Positions 45,839-57,923 of a stretch of 64,000 bases of DNA are shown piece by piece (the stretch's first letter is position 1; the number at the start of each line of letters is the position of its first letter). Source of the stretch: Tillus elongatus (Eukaryota > Arthropoda > Insecta > Coleoptera > Cleridae); assembly GCA_964006375.1 (NCBI GenBank), contig OZ023267.1, forward strand, positions 32,731,266 through 32,795,265, read 5' to 3'. The position numbers and the translations under genes were made by a program. Below the pieces are notes generated by a model. That model saw nothing but the letters and a program-made list of their open reading frames with translations. It was not told where the DNA came from and searched no databases.

Positions 45839-45935
45839 ACAGTCTTTATTTATAACATTTCGTGTTAGCAGTCGTGACAACATACTACCTGCTTCCGCAC
45901 CGAGATGGCGACCATGTCGTACATCTCACGATGTT

Positions 45936-46344
45936 ACAAGAAGGATAGGAAATCATTTAATGGATGGAAGGAGACGGACATTGCGCACTGCATAGTATGT
46001 CTAGGAGAAGTAAAAAGGTGTGATTACTAGGCAATATATGTGCCATTCTGAAAAAGCACGCGAATCAGACTTCTTCGTAAAAAATTATTTACATTCATTT
46101 TTGAGACAAGGTACTTTCTTTCGAAGGAGGCACAATACACTTCTTAAGAAATTCTTGAAAAACGGTGTTTCATACTAGCAAGTAAAAATATATTTCGGTT
46201 ACCATCTTAAAACCTTATTACTAGTATTTGTGTCTGTGTGCGAAATTAGTTTTGGTATGGATTAAGACGAACTTATAAACCACAGATTATACTGGCCTTT
46301 ATATGTACAGCGTAAGCGAAACAAGATGTCTCAGTTCTGTCAGT
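45936..46344. other. No gene recognised
   Basis: AT-rich, nothing recognised. Confidence 0.4.
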
Positions 46345-46990
<646 letters not shown>

Positions 46991-47915
46991 TTGCAAACAA
47001 AATCTTTAAATTAAGTTTTAAACGGATAGGCTAAAAATATGTCACAGTAAACAATCTGCGGGGTTGCCATTTGCGGCGACTCTCATCTGATTCTGAAGAT
47101 ATCAGAAAAATGTTGCAAATAATTTTTTTTATGAAAGTGAATAAATTTGTTTAAAAGCAATCTAGAACTACGTTTTATTATGTATAAATATTAAGCTTCT
47201 TATTTTCACGGTATTTAAAAACGACTCCCTCTCCTAGTTTCATCTGACAACACCACTAATTGTCATTTGTTAACTGACTCATGAGAGAAACGTATACGTT
47301 ATAAGCATAACCTCTAAATTAACAGACGCCATTACCAAAGGAGGAGAAGAAGATAACCTCTAAATTGACTTCGCAATTACCTTATAATCTTAGAATATAA
47401 AACAACTACCTATATTCTAAGATTAATACAAATAGGAGGTAAATAATAACCCAACTTTTAATTGTAACCTAACTTCAACAAATGCCTTCGGTCGTCGACT
47501 GTGGCTGTAGTATATTATGATTCTAAAATCCAATCAAACAAATAACCAAGCGGCTATGTGCATCATATTCAGGTTCTTAATCACTTTGGGAATAGGTACA
47601 GCACCTACATAAGTACTGTACGTATTCTCAAAGTGAAACAAAATTATTCCAAGAAGAAATATAACTACCGCAAACTTATATAAGTATAATACCTAGGTAG
47701 GTACTTGTGATTTTCTTTACTCTTAGCTTTTACTCTTTATGGAACATTTGAAGTAAATGAGACTACATAACATTATAAACGAGTTTAAATTACATATATA
47801 ATCAGATGTTCAGGGTAAAGGCTTGAAATTTTAATTTCAAAATTTTGTATTGTTTATATTTATTGCATTTTTAGAAAGTATGGATACACTGATAGTAAAT
47901 ATGTGTTAAAAAAGT
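46991..47915. other. No gene recognised
   Basis: AT-rich. It contains a local inverted pair 'cttagaatataaaac...tatattctaag' at 47,390-47,425. No gene. Confidence 0.4.
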
Positions 47916-48170
47916 TTCGGTGCAGCAAGTGCGTTATGGTAGTGAATTTTTGTAAAAATATTTCAAATAGTGATAACTCGACTTCCCATTGAACTAGAAT
48001 CGTTAGTTTTGATACATAGTAGAACCCATATAAAGGCAGTGTCGGCACTAGGTTTGAAAAATAACTACAAACTTCTTTTAAAAACCTTTTTTGTTATTTT
48101 GTTTGCAGAAACTGGTTCGACTGAGTTGACTAAAACGGATCATCCAAGCGATTAAGAAGGAAAAATAACT
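47916..48170 (-). repeat. Right-arm relic of the (TA)n element
   Basis: Starts with the terminus 'gtgcagcaagtgcgttatggtagtgaattt' and continues to 'gaaactggttcgactgagttgac...ccaagcgatt', the block that also seeds the 138-bp satellite. Confidence 0.7.
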
Positions 48171-48181
48171 GCCACGTTTTT

Positions 48182-48355
48182 TTCTCTTCGGAGAAAGCGT
48201 AAAGACATCGGGTCACTGTAACAAACGATCTTGTGTAACCCCCTTACAACAAAGATAGTTTTCAAAAAATTTCCAGGATGGTAAAATAAAATAGCTCCCA
48301 ATTTTCGTTGATTGACAATAGCAGACAGCAGTCTACGTTAAAAAGAAAATTACAT
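48182..48355 (+). mobile_element. Degenerate SINE body
   Basis: 'ctcttcggagaaagcgtaaag', 'tttccaggatgg' and 'gcagtctacgttaaa' follow the order of the 39,089 SINE body; the tRNA-like head is absent. Confidence 0.6.
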
Positions 48356-49117
48356 TTGTACTAAGTTATCAGAACATTTTAGTAGGGTCTGCCTTATTTA
48401 GTTACGCCACTGTGTCACTGTTTTACGGCCAAACGGCAATCTTTCTCTGTTTTACCGCGAAATGGAATTGTTCACAACCAGAGCCCAGCACCGGTGTTCG
48501 GTGAGTTCTTCTTACAACTTGCATGTTGTAAATTATACAGAATTATACAGAACAGTGTTATGACAGCAGCGGGGTCGTGGCTCGTAGTCGGGGTCGTGAA
48601 CTAAAAACAGCCACTCCATCGGGAAATGTTGCTGCCTGTTGGTTGGCATTGTAATAACTTGTGATTTAAAGCTTACGACAATGAGCTCATTTTTATGAAT
48701 GTAGCTTTCGGCTTTTGCTTTTAAATTACTTCTAAATACCTAGCTTACAGACACGACATATTGTAAAACTGTACCTACTTTTAATATATTAAACTCGCAT
48801 ATTCAGTGCAACCACACTACGAAACAAGCACCGCTTTACCATTACGGCCTGAATTATTGGACCACCTAAATATCAAATCTTAACTATTAACCCCATTCGC
48901 ATTATGCTTTAAAAAATATTAAGTTATAAATTAAATGTATGTACATATATTATCTAGCAATCTGATGATACGTTGTAAAATATAGATTATATAATATTAT
49001 GTTCAAATTAGACATTATAACCTGTACATTGTACATATCGTGGTGGTAAAGTGTTCTGGATAACTGATTGATAATAGCGCTAAATTAGCTGGTAGCTTGG
49101 TCGGAAGCTTCTATTGT
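48356..49117. other. No gene recognised
   Basis: Nothing recognised. Confidence 0.4.
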
Positions 49118-49790
<673 letters not shown>

Positions 49791-50690
49791 CAATAACTTA
49801 TACGAGATCTAGTATGTTGTTGCCGTGGTAACGGGATTGCGCAGGTCTGTTAGACGCTGTAACTGACATTTACCGTATGATATTAGATCGTTTATATTAT
49901 GTTTATTTGTTTGTGTCGACGAATTATTTGTGTCATTTGGGAAATTTTTATACACAAGTGCAAGTAAAGCTGAATATAGTTATTATTATACAAGAGACGA
50001 GAAAAAATTGTATAAGTTAATTATAGGGTGTCTTGAGCTGCATCTTATAAAATTATTTTAACAATCACCGGCTGGCCCACAAGTCGATCGTTGGTGATCC
50101 CTACATTTTTTTTCGAACAGTCTGATTTTATTGTATTTTTTATCGAAATATGTTAGTAAGAAAAAAATCAAGACGCAGTAAGTGCGTTTTGGTAGCAAAT
50201 TTTCATTAAATGCTTCAAATTTCAATAACTCAATTTGCTATTAACCTAAGATTTGTTGGTTAGAAAACCAACGTTTAAGGTATATTGTGGGAAAATTTTT
50301 GTACATTTTCAAACAATAAGTTATTTTGATAAAATATGGCACATTGTTTCTACTATATATTTTGCTCATAACCTTATCTCGTCTCTGTGCATCTGTGTGC
50401 TCTGGAGAATGCATTAACAAGTCGTTATCGTAGTGTAAAATTAAAATTTACTAAATGTAGTTTTGATATAGCAGAATGGAAAAAGTGAATTTATTGACTG
50501 AGGAGTAATATTGTGTTGTATACAGGGAGAGTATTTGAAAATGATCATGTTATATTCTATAAATTAATTAGTTATCAACATATTATGTAAAATACTACAA
50601 AAACTTTATTTAAAACGTTAAAATGGTGTATCTGCTTGTCATAATAAGGTTACTTAAAGCACGAGGGATATACTGTTTGGTTTGTTTTAT
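49791..50690. other. Unassigned, with a minus-sense right arm at 50,020-50,365
   Basis: 50,023-50,135 matches 12,535-12,650, and 50,165 holds the terminus 'gacgcagtaagtgcgttttggtagc' followed by a right-arm variant. No gene. Confidence 0.5.
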
Positions 50691-51308
<618 letters not shown>

Positions 51309-51574
51309 AGTCGTTGTGTTCTTATAAGTACAGATTTAACCCTCAACCGCTAGCGTCGCAACATCGAACATAACCACTAACGTGCGGTCTGTAAGACCAC
51401 AATTTTTCTATGTATGTCGAGATAAAAATCTGATTCACACAACTTATAAAATTAGAGTAATATATTGAATAAAGCTTACTAAAAATGAAGTCATATAATA
51501 AACTCAAAACAGAAAAAATTGACCATTTTTCAGTACATTTAATGAATAGTCAATTAACATGAAAAGAATCTTCA

Positions 51575-52390
51575 CACCTTGCCCGAAACACACTATGCAT
51601 ATTTTCTTCGAACATTGCAGACCTATCGGCTTCCTACACAATGAGCACGCATACTGGGTCTTTCTTTACAATTTTTTGGGGCACTTATAGCATGTAGCTT
51701 TTTTTTCAAGACGGTCGTCAAGATTCATTGCAGACACACCGATTTGATCTTTTCCAATCAACCCTGAGATCTTAAGTCTAAGTTCTTTTGGGATCTGTAT
51801 ATCTTCACACCTTATTTCCCACTGAGGAACGACTAAACATCTATCCAAATGTTTTAAAAGTCTTTTCTCTCAATATGTGGAACATTCCTGTAACCGGTAT
51901 ACATAACAAATGCATTGATGGTACTGACATCAAGCAGCATGAAAAAAATTGCCATTGGCCACCTAACTGTTCCGCGACTGGAGCTATGATTTGCTGCCTT
52001 TTTATCTAGAGTATCTACTCCACCTTTGGACGAATTGTGGAACTGAATGATCTTAGGTTAGATATGGGGTAACTTGACTTTGTATTATGCATAGATGAGA
52101 GCAACAGCATAGATTTTCCTTGCTTAGGAACATACGATAGTAACGTAATGTCGTTGTTAAACCCATACAAGCTGCTATGAATTTCACGCTTCTTGTTTTC
52201 TTGGAAGCTCGTAGGAATATCTGCCTGATTTGACCTTAAAGTTCCCACATAGGTGATTCCTCTTGATTTCAGCTCTTGTACAACTTGCAAAGAACTGAAC
52301 CAATTGTAAGCTCTAATATTCCTATTGGTCTTCTGGATGGGCTTCGATAACCTTATGACAACTTGACTGGGAATTTCCAGCATCTTTTCA
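51575..52390 (-). pseudogene. piggyBac-like transposase, C-terminal half
   Basis: Minus strand: NRNIRAYNWFSSLQVVQELK, RGITYVGTLRSN, IHSSLYGFNN, SYVPKQGKSMLLLSSMHNT, then (other frame) KGGVDTLDKK carrying the last catalytic Asp, a helical stretch (FMLLDVSTINAFVMY), and a Cys-rich end with CYKCP, YACSLCRKPIGLQC and CIVC, the cross-brace zinc domain of this family. Frameshifts near 52,020 and 51,850 and TAA at about 51,664. The N-terminal half and the first two catalytic Asp residues are missing. piggyBac enzymes insert at TTAA. Confidence 0.88.
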
Positions 52391-52450
52391 GGTGGTGCTA
52401 AGGAAGATCCCTAGAATAGCATACTAATTGTAGCGAAAATACACCAGATG

Positions 52451-52499
52451 TATACTGACGAGCTCTAATTAGAGCGAAACCGGTCTACGGTTCTAATTG
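52451..52499 (+). ncRNA. Hammerhead ribozyme, upstream stem I arm replaced
   Basis: CUGACGA (52,455-52,461), stem II GCUCU-AAUU-AGAGC, GAAA, C-CG-G, UC; predicted cleavage after 52,485. The catalytic core is canonical, but the 5' arm of stem I is UGUAUA instead of GCCGUA, so stem I pairs poorly with UACGGU. Confidence 0.7.
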
Positions 52500-52720
52500 T
52501 GGTGAGAATGCATTTGACCTTACATATTTTGTCCCTATACTAGGGTATAAATGGGCCAGGACTGACAATTTTTGGAGCTGTAGTGACAACGTAATACTTG
52601 GTTCCGCAACTAGGTGGCGGCACGTTGCTTCGTGTCTTACGACTCACTTAGCGTTGGAAGGCTGGCTACTATAGCCGTATTACTTTATAGGTGTATGTAA
52701 GGCTAGATGCATTCTCACCA

Positions 52721-52781
52721 CAATTAGAACCGCAGACCGGTTTCGCTCTAATTAGAACTCGTCAGTACGGCATACTAATTG
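52721..52781 (-). ncRNA. Hammerhead ribozyme, full, inverted within its unit
   Basis: Minus strand: CAAUUAG-UAU-GCCGUA, CUGACGA (52,765 to 52,759), stem II GUUCU-AAUU-AGAGC (one G-U pair), GAAA, C-CG-G, UC, UGCGGU-U-CUAAUUG. Stem I is extended by further inverted-repeat arms (tctcaccacaattag / ctaattgtggtgaga). Cleavage predicted between 52,735 and 52,734. Confidence 0.85.
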
Positions 52782-53040
52782 TGGTGAGAATGCGTCTAGC
52801 TTTACATACTTTATCCCTATATTTGGGTAGAAATGGGACAGGGCTAACAATTTACTAATTTGTTAGTTGGTGGTATACAGTCTCTATTTTTTAACCGTTT
52901 GTGTTATTTGGAGCTGGCGTGACAACATATTACTTGGTTCCGAAACTAGGCGGCGGCACGTTGCTTCGTGTCTTACCACTCACTTAGGGTTGGAAGCCTG
53001 GCTACCATAGCCGTATTACTTTATAGGTGTATTTTCGCTG

Positions 53041-53101
53041 CAATTAGTATGCCGTACTGACGACCTCTAATTAGAGCGAAACCGGTCTACGGTTCTAATT
53101 G
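53041..53101 (+). ncRNA. Hammerhead ribozyme with weakened stem II
   Basis: CUGACGA (53,057-53,063), then CCUCU-AAUU-AGAGC: the first stem II pair is C-C instead of G-C. Stem I and the cleavage triplet GUC (after 53,087) are intact. The G10.1-C11.1 pair matters for folding, so reduced activity is expected. Confidence 0.8.
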
Positions 53102-53129
53102 TGGTGAGAATGCATCTAGCCTTACGTGT

Positions 53130-53395
53130 CCGTTCTTACGAAATGTTGCTTTATCAGTGAACTAGGTTGAAGAATCTTGTGTCTCTTTGGATTTGTTGCT
53201 GTGCCCAGTGACAAAATAATAGTCGCCTTTGATGAGGTGAATAGTATTGTATTGGTTAAATTTGTTTTTCCGTAACATTCGTAAAAGAGAGGTCTTACTG
53301 GTATCAATTTCCCTTGCTATTTTTCTTAAGTTGATATGAGGGTCTTATATCACTTTCAAATTGACTATCAACTCTTTCTTTTCGTTAAAAACAGG
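53130..53395 (-). pseudogene. Mariner-like transposase N-terminal region, distal part
   Basis: Minus strand: PVFNEKKELIVNLKVI then a stop, DPHINLRKIAREIDTSKTSL and LRMLRKNKFNQYN, the second HTH segment of a mariner-like transposase. It is the continuation of 55,320-55,520, separated by the XPG-like element inserted between them. The catalytic domain is gone. Confidence 0.75.
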
Positions 53396-55319
53396 CAGTC
53401 CGGTCAATCTAGACCAAAAAATGAGAGTGAAGGTGCATAAAGTCCCAACGAAGTCCCAAACAAAGTCCTACGAGCCACCGTTTCTGAGATAAAACGATTC
53501 AAAAAGTTGTAAAAGTTGTCATCGTCATAATATGCATGAGTACGCCACGTATATACATCTCTAGAGTTGTTATATATGTTGAAATATTTTTCTATTGGTC
53601 ATTGTAACTTATACTTAAAATATAAAATATACATGATAATTGCACGAGAAATATCAAAGCTGCAGAACAACGTCGTCGAACTTTAGCAACATCTTCATCT
53701 TCTGATATTTTATTTGATGAACTTATGACAGTTCCAACCAATCAACAGAAATTTCTTACAAATACTCACAACAAGTCTCGGTTCATTTCAATGTTGAAAG
53801 AAAAGTTTACTGCTGAAAATATATTGGTAAAACAAGCTAATAATGATGCCGATGTATTGATTATTGAAACAGCAATAGACCAGTTCAATTTGACAAATAC
53901 AACTATTGTTGTTGGTGAATATGTAGACTTACTCGTATTACTCACTGCTCGAACGCCAACTGAAAAAAACTATTTTCTTCTTAAAACCAGGAAAAGCTCA
54001 ACATCAATCGGATATTTATTCTTCAAAAACTTTATCTACTTTTGTAAAGTGTCAAAATCATGTACTATTTTTACACGCAATAACTGGCTGTGATACATCT
54101 GCATTTTACAGGAGGGGTAAAACAGCAGTTTTCAAATTGTTTGAAAAACAAGATTTAGTCCAATGTGCTGAAGTTTTTAAAAAGAGTAATTCAACTCAAC
54201 AAGAAGTTATCACCAACGGCATCGGCTTTCTTCTTTCTATGTACGGAGCTCCTAAAAAAACTACCTGTTTAGATAAGCATCGATATGCATGTTTCGTTAA
54301 AAATACTAAAAATAAAAAACAAGTTCAATTAGCTTGTCTTCCTCCAACCTCAGTTGCTGCTCATCAACATCTTTTTCGGGTATATTACCAAGTTCAACTG
54401 TGACTTGGTTATCAGCTAGACCCTACAGACTGGGGTTGGAAGTTGGTCAACAATATATTAGAACCAGTTCAAACTTTACTCCCACCTGCGCCGGAAAAAC
54501 TGCTGAACACAATTTTTTGCAACTGCAAAAAGGATGCAGTGCTAAATGTGGTTGCAAAAAAGTCGGACTGTTTTGTTCTCTGGCATGCACAAATTGTCAA
54601 GGCCAGTCGTGCTCTAATGTTGAATCACCAACAGTGGAGGATTCGTTTGATTCCAACGAAGTGTCATGCGATACATCGCTATTGACGCAATTTACTTACA
54701 TCCAAAATAAAGATGAAGAAGAAGCAGGAGAAGAAGAAGAACAAGAACAAGAACAAGAAGAAGATCAAGAAGAAGAACAATAATTTGAAAGTTACGAATC
54801 AGGCGAATGAACTTCACCACTTTTTTTAAATTTACATCGCTTTTATCTTTTCCAATCTTTGAAAATTTCCGTTATTTTGCAATAGTTTCAAATTAAACAG
54901 GTACACAACTGACCCGTGGAGTAGGCCTACTAGCGAAACCACGTTAAAAAAAGTGCTAAGTACACTACCTCATAGGTGGCGTGGAAACGTGTGCATATTA
55001 TGACGATAACAACTTTTACAACTTTTTGAAACGCTTTATCTCAGAAACCGTGACTCGTAGGAAAATTGATACATTTTTTATAGATAATTTTATGATTTAC
55101 AATTTTTGTCTGAAGTACTTTTATGATAAAACTTACCGTTTTGCTGAAAATTGCGAAAAACTCATTTTTTTGACCTTTGACCTTAAATTAAAAAATTTCC
55201 ATACACGGGAATGATGGGGAACTTTTAAATTATATTTATAATTATATTTTGAACAATTTTACTGATTTTCAGCTTGTTGGGATTTTATGCACCTTCGAAT
55301 GTCTAAATTGACCGGACTA
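53396..55319 (+). mobile_element. TIR element carrying an XPG-like gene (Academ-like?)
   Basis: Inverted ends CAGTCCGGTCAATCTAGAC and GTCTAAATTGACCGGACTA, with further inverted blocks ('gaaggtgcataaa', 'tctgagataaaacg', 'gtaaaagttgtcatcgtcat') spaced over about 165 bp at left and 345 bp at right. Flanked by AGG at 53,393-53,395 and 55,320-55,322. It interrupts a mariner-like transposase frame, which dates it as younger. Academ transposons of animals carry an XPG-type nuclease and short 3-4 bp TSDs; I infer a relation. No DDE transposase is inside, so this copy is non-autonomous. Confidence 0.75.
53641..54783 (+). pseudogene. XPG/FEN-like nuclease protein with Cys-rich tail
   Basis: In order: KFLTNTHNKSRFISMLKEKF, DADVLIIETAIDQFN, VGEYVDLLVLLTA (homologues usually have an extra acidic residue, GEDxD, where this copy has GEYVD), a frameshift near 53,980, HAITGCDTSAFYRRGK, then CLPPTSVAAHQHLFRVYYQVQ, PTDWGWKLVNN, LPPAPEKLLN and a Cys cluster (CNCKKD..., CGCKKVGLFCSLACTNCQGQSC), ending in a Glu/Gln-rich acidic tail. 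The family is widespread as uncharacterised, transposon-linked animal protein; an XPG/PIN-type nuclease role is an inference from the acidic motifs. No start codon is evident; the 5' end is truncated. Confidence 0.7.
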
Positions 55320-55520
55320 AGGGTTGTTTCTCTTTCTTCTTGTATCCCGTGTTCTCTGTTTCGTCAAAACGTTGCATCCGTCTTTCAAAAGCGCTTTTGT
55401 GTGGTTGTCTTCTATTGGGATATTTCTCATGTTAGATCCCTGTCGCAAATAAACAGTTTTTGTTACTTGCTCCTAACACATGTCATATCAATCAGTTCTT
55501 GTCGAAAAAAAATAAATCAT
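55320..55520 (-). pseudogene. Mariner-like transposase N-terminus, proximal part
   Basis: Minus strand from ATG at 55,518-55,520: MIYFFRQELIDMTCV, then in another frame YEKYPNRRQPHKSAFERRMQ, the first HTH segment. Joins 53,130-53,395 if the TIR element is removed. At least one frameshift (near 55,450). Confidence 0.75.
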
Positions 55521-55764
55521 TTTAGCGCCTTGTTATAACTCATATACGAGAAAATAACTATTCGATAAAACACTAAGTGAGTAGCGAACGTGTCGCCACC
55601 TAGTTCGGAACCAAGTACTTGTTGTCACGCCCGCTCCAAATAATACAGAGTATTAAAAATAGAGACGGTATACAACTAACTAACAATTTAAAAAATTGTT
55701 AGCCCTGGCCCATTTCTACCCCAATATAGGGACAAAGTATGTAAGACTAGATGCATTCTCGCAA

Positions 55765-55815
55765 CAATTAGAACCGTAGACCGGTTTCGCTCTCATTAGA
55801 GCTCTTCAGTACGGC
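55765..55815 (-). ncRNA. Truncated hammerhead in the inverted first unit
   Basis: Minus strand: GCCGUA, CUGAAGA (55,809 to 55,803), full stem II, GAAA, C-CG-G, UC, UACGGU-U-CUAAUUG. The outer 5' stem I arm (CAAUUAG) is lost at the inversion junction, leaving only the inner six pairs of stem I. Confidence 0.8.
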
Positions 55816-56087
55816 AACGAAACCGGTCTACGGTTCTAATTGTTGCGAGAATGCATCTAGTCTTACATACTTTGTCCCTATATTGGGGTAGAAATGGGCC
55901 AGGGCTAACAATTTTTTAAATTGTTAGTTAGTTGTATACCGTCTCTATTTTTAATACTCTGTATTATTTGGAGCGGGCGTGACAACAAGTACTTGGTTCC
56001 GAACTAGGTGGCGACACGTTCGCTACTCACTTAGTGTTTTAAGACTGGCTATACGATAGCCGTGTTATTTTTGGTGCATTTTTGCTG

Positions 56088-56148
56088 CAATTAGTATGCC
56101 GTACTGAAGAGCTCTAATGAGAGCGAAACCGGTCTACGGTTCTAATTG
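56088..56148 (+). ncRNA. Hammerhead ribozyme, array unit 1
   Basis: Type I hammerhead: stem I outer CAAUUAG/CUAAUUG, internal loop UAU versus U, inner GCCGUA/UACGGU; core CUGAAGA (56,104-56,110); stem II GCUCU-AAUG-AGAGC; GAAA (56,125-56,128); minimal stem III C-CG-G within a self-complementary ACCGGU; cleavage triplet GUC, cut expected after 56,134. All invariant core residues are present with no extra nucleotides. Such tiny stem III hammerheads usually work best as dimers, which tandem transcripts would allow. Confidence 0.92.
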
Positions 56149-56393
56149 TTGCGAGAATGCATCTAGTCTTACATACTTTGTCCCTATATTGGGGTAGAAA
56201 TGGGCCAGGGCTAACAATTTTTTAAATTGTTAGTTAGTTGTATACCGTCTCTATTTTTAATACTCTGTATTATTTGGAGCGGGCGTGACAACAAGTACTT
56301 GGTTCCGAACTAGGTGGCGACACGTTCGCTACTCACTTAGTGTTTTAAGACTGGCTATACGATAGCCGTGTTATTTTTGGTGCATTTTTGCTG

Positions 56394-56454
56394 CAATTAG
56401 TATGCCGTACTGAAGAGCTCTAATGAGAGCGAAACCGGTCTACGGTTCTAATTG
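56394..56454 (+). ncRNA. Hammerhead ribozyme, array unit 2
   Basis: Same sequence as unit 1; cleavage expected after 56,440. Confidence 0.92.
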
Positions 56455-56699
56455 TTGCGAGAATGCATCTAGTCTTACATACTTTGTCCCTATATTGGGG
56501 TAGAAATGGGCCAGGGCTAACAATTTTTTAAATTGTTAGTTAGTTGTATACCGTCTCTATTTTTAATACTCTGTATTATTTGGAGCGGGCGTGACAACTA
56601 GTACTTGGTTCCGAACTAGGTGGCGACACGTTCGCTACTCACTTAGTGTTTTAAGACTGGCTATACGATAGCCGTGTTATTTTTGGTGCATTTTTGCTG

Positions 56700-56760
56700 C
56701 AATTAGTATGCCGTACTGAAGAGCTCTAATGAGAGCGAAACCGGTCTACGGTTCTAATTG
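56700..56760 (+). ncRNA. Hammerhead ribozyme, array unit 3
   Basis: Same ribozyme as unit 1; cleavage after 56,746. Just upstream the unit body has 'caactagtac' (56,597-56,606) instead of 'caacaagtac'. Confidence 0.92.
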
Positions 56761-57005
56761 TTGCGAGAATGCATCTAGTCTTACATACTTTGTCCCTATA
56801 TTGGGGTAGAAATGGGCCAGGGCTAACAATTTTTTAAATTGTTAGTTAGTTGTATACCGTCTCTATTTTTAATACTCTGTATTATTTGGAGCGGGCGTGA
56901 CAACAAGTACTTGGTTCCGAACTAGGTGGCGACACGTTCGCTACTCACTTAGTGTTTTAAGACTGGCTATACGATAGCCGTGTTATTTTTGGTGCATTTT
57001 TGCTG

Positions 57006-57066
57006 CAATTAGTATGCCGTACTGAAGAGCTCTAATGAGAGCGAAACCGGTCTACGGTTCTAATTG
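57006..57066 (+). ncRNA. Hammerhead ribozyme, array unit 4
   Basis: Same sequence as unit 1; cleavage after 57,052. Confidence 0.92.
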
Positions 57067-57311
57067 TTGCGAGAATGCATCTAGTCTTACATACTTTGTC
57101 CCTATATTGGGGTAGAAATGGGCCAGGGCTAACAATTTTTTAAATTGTTAGTTAGTTGTATACCGTCTCTATTTTTAATACTCTGTATTATTTGGAGCGG
57201 GCGTGACAACAAGTACTTGGTTCCGAACTAGGTGGCGACACGTTCGCTACTCACTTAGTGTTTTAAGACTGGCTATACGATAGCCGTGTTATTTTTGGTG
57301 CATTTTTGCTG

Positions 57312-57372
57312 CAATTAGTATGCCGTACTGAAGAGCTCTAATGAGAGCGAAACCGGTCTACGGTTCTAATTG
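57312..57372 (+). ncRNA. Hammerhead ribozyme, array unit 5
   Basis: Same sequence as unit 1; cleavage after 57,358. Confidence 0.92.
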
Positions 57373-57617
57373 TTGCGAGAATGCATCTAGTCTTACATAC
57401 TTTGTCCCTATATTGGGGTAGAAATGGGCCAGGGCTAACAATTTTTTAAATTGTTAGTTAGTTGTATACCGTCTCTATTTTTAATACTCTGTATTATTTG
57501 GAGCGGGCGTGACAACTAGTACTTGGTTCCGAACTAGGTGGCGACACGTTCGCTACTCACTTAGTGTTTTAAGACTGGCTATACGATAGCCGTGTTATTT
57601 TTGGTGCATTTTTGCTG

Positions 57618-57678
57618 CAATTAGTATGCCGTACTGAAGAGCTCTAATGAGAGCGAAACCGGTCTACGGTTCTAATTG
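57618..57678 (+). ncRNA. Hammerhead ribozyme, array unit 6
   Basis: Same ribozyme as unit 1; cleavage after 57,664. The body carries the 'caactagtac' variant, as in unit 3, 918 bp (three units) later. Confidence 0.92.
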
Positions 57679-57923
57679 TTGCGAGAATGCATCTAGTCTT
57701 ACATACTTTGTCCCTATATTGGGGTAGAAATGGGCCAGGGCTAACAATTTTTTAAATTGTTAGTTAGTTGTATACCGTCTCTATTTTTAATACTCTGTAT
57801 TATTTGGAGCGGGCGTGACAACAAGTACTTGGTTCCGAACTAGGTGGCGACACGTTCGCTACTCACTTAGTGTTTTAAGACTGGCTATACGATAGCCGTG
57901 TTATTTTTGGTGCATTTTTGCTG

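Larger units (their letters stand above)
52413..53125 (+). mobile_element. Cluster of two to three retrozyme-like units
   Basis: Contains ribozymes at 52,451-52,499 (+), 52,721-52,781 (-) and 53,041-53,101 (+), joined by unit bodies related to the 306-bp repeat ('tttgtccctata', 'aaatgggccaggactgacaa', 'tacttggttccgcaactagg', 'cactcacttag'). The left end 52,413-52,446 is an inverted stem I arm. The 3' end is 'catctagccttac', the same as in the big array. No TSD found; the flanks are piggyBac and mariner relics. Confidence 0.8.

Noticed and set aside
44899..45936. RNase H domain as an internal gene of an autonomous ribozyme element
   Set aside because: The coding part is bounded by a short direct repeat and an A-rich tail, and it matches another LINE 3' end at 26,041, so it is an insertion.
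52413..52446. TSD for the 52.4-53.1 kb ribozyme cluster
   Set aside because: The 12 bases after 53,125 have no match before 52,413; the left boundary is probably rearranged.
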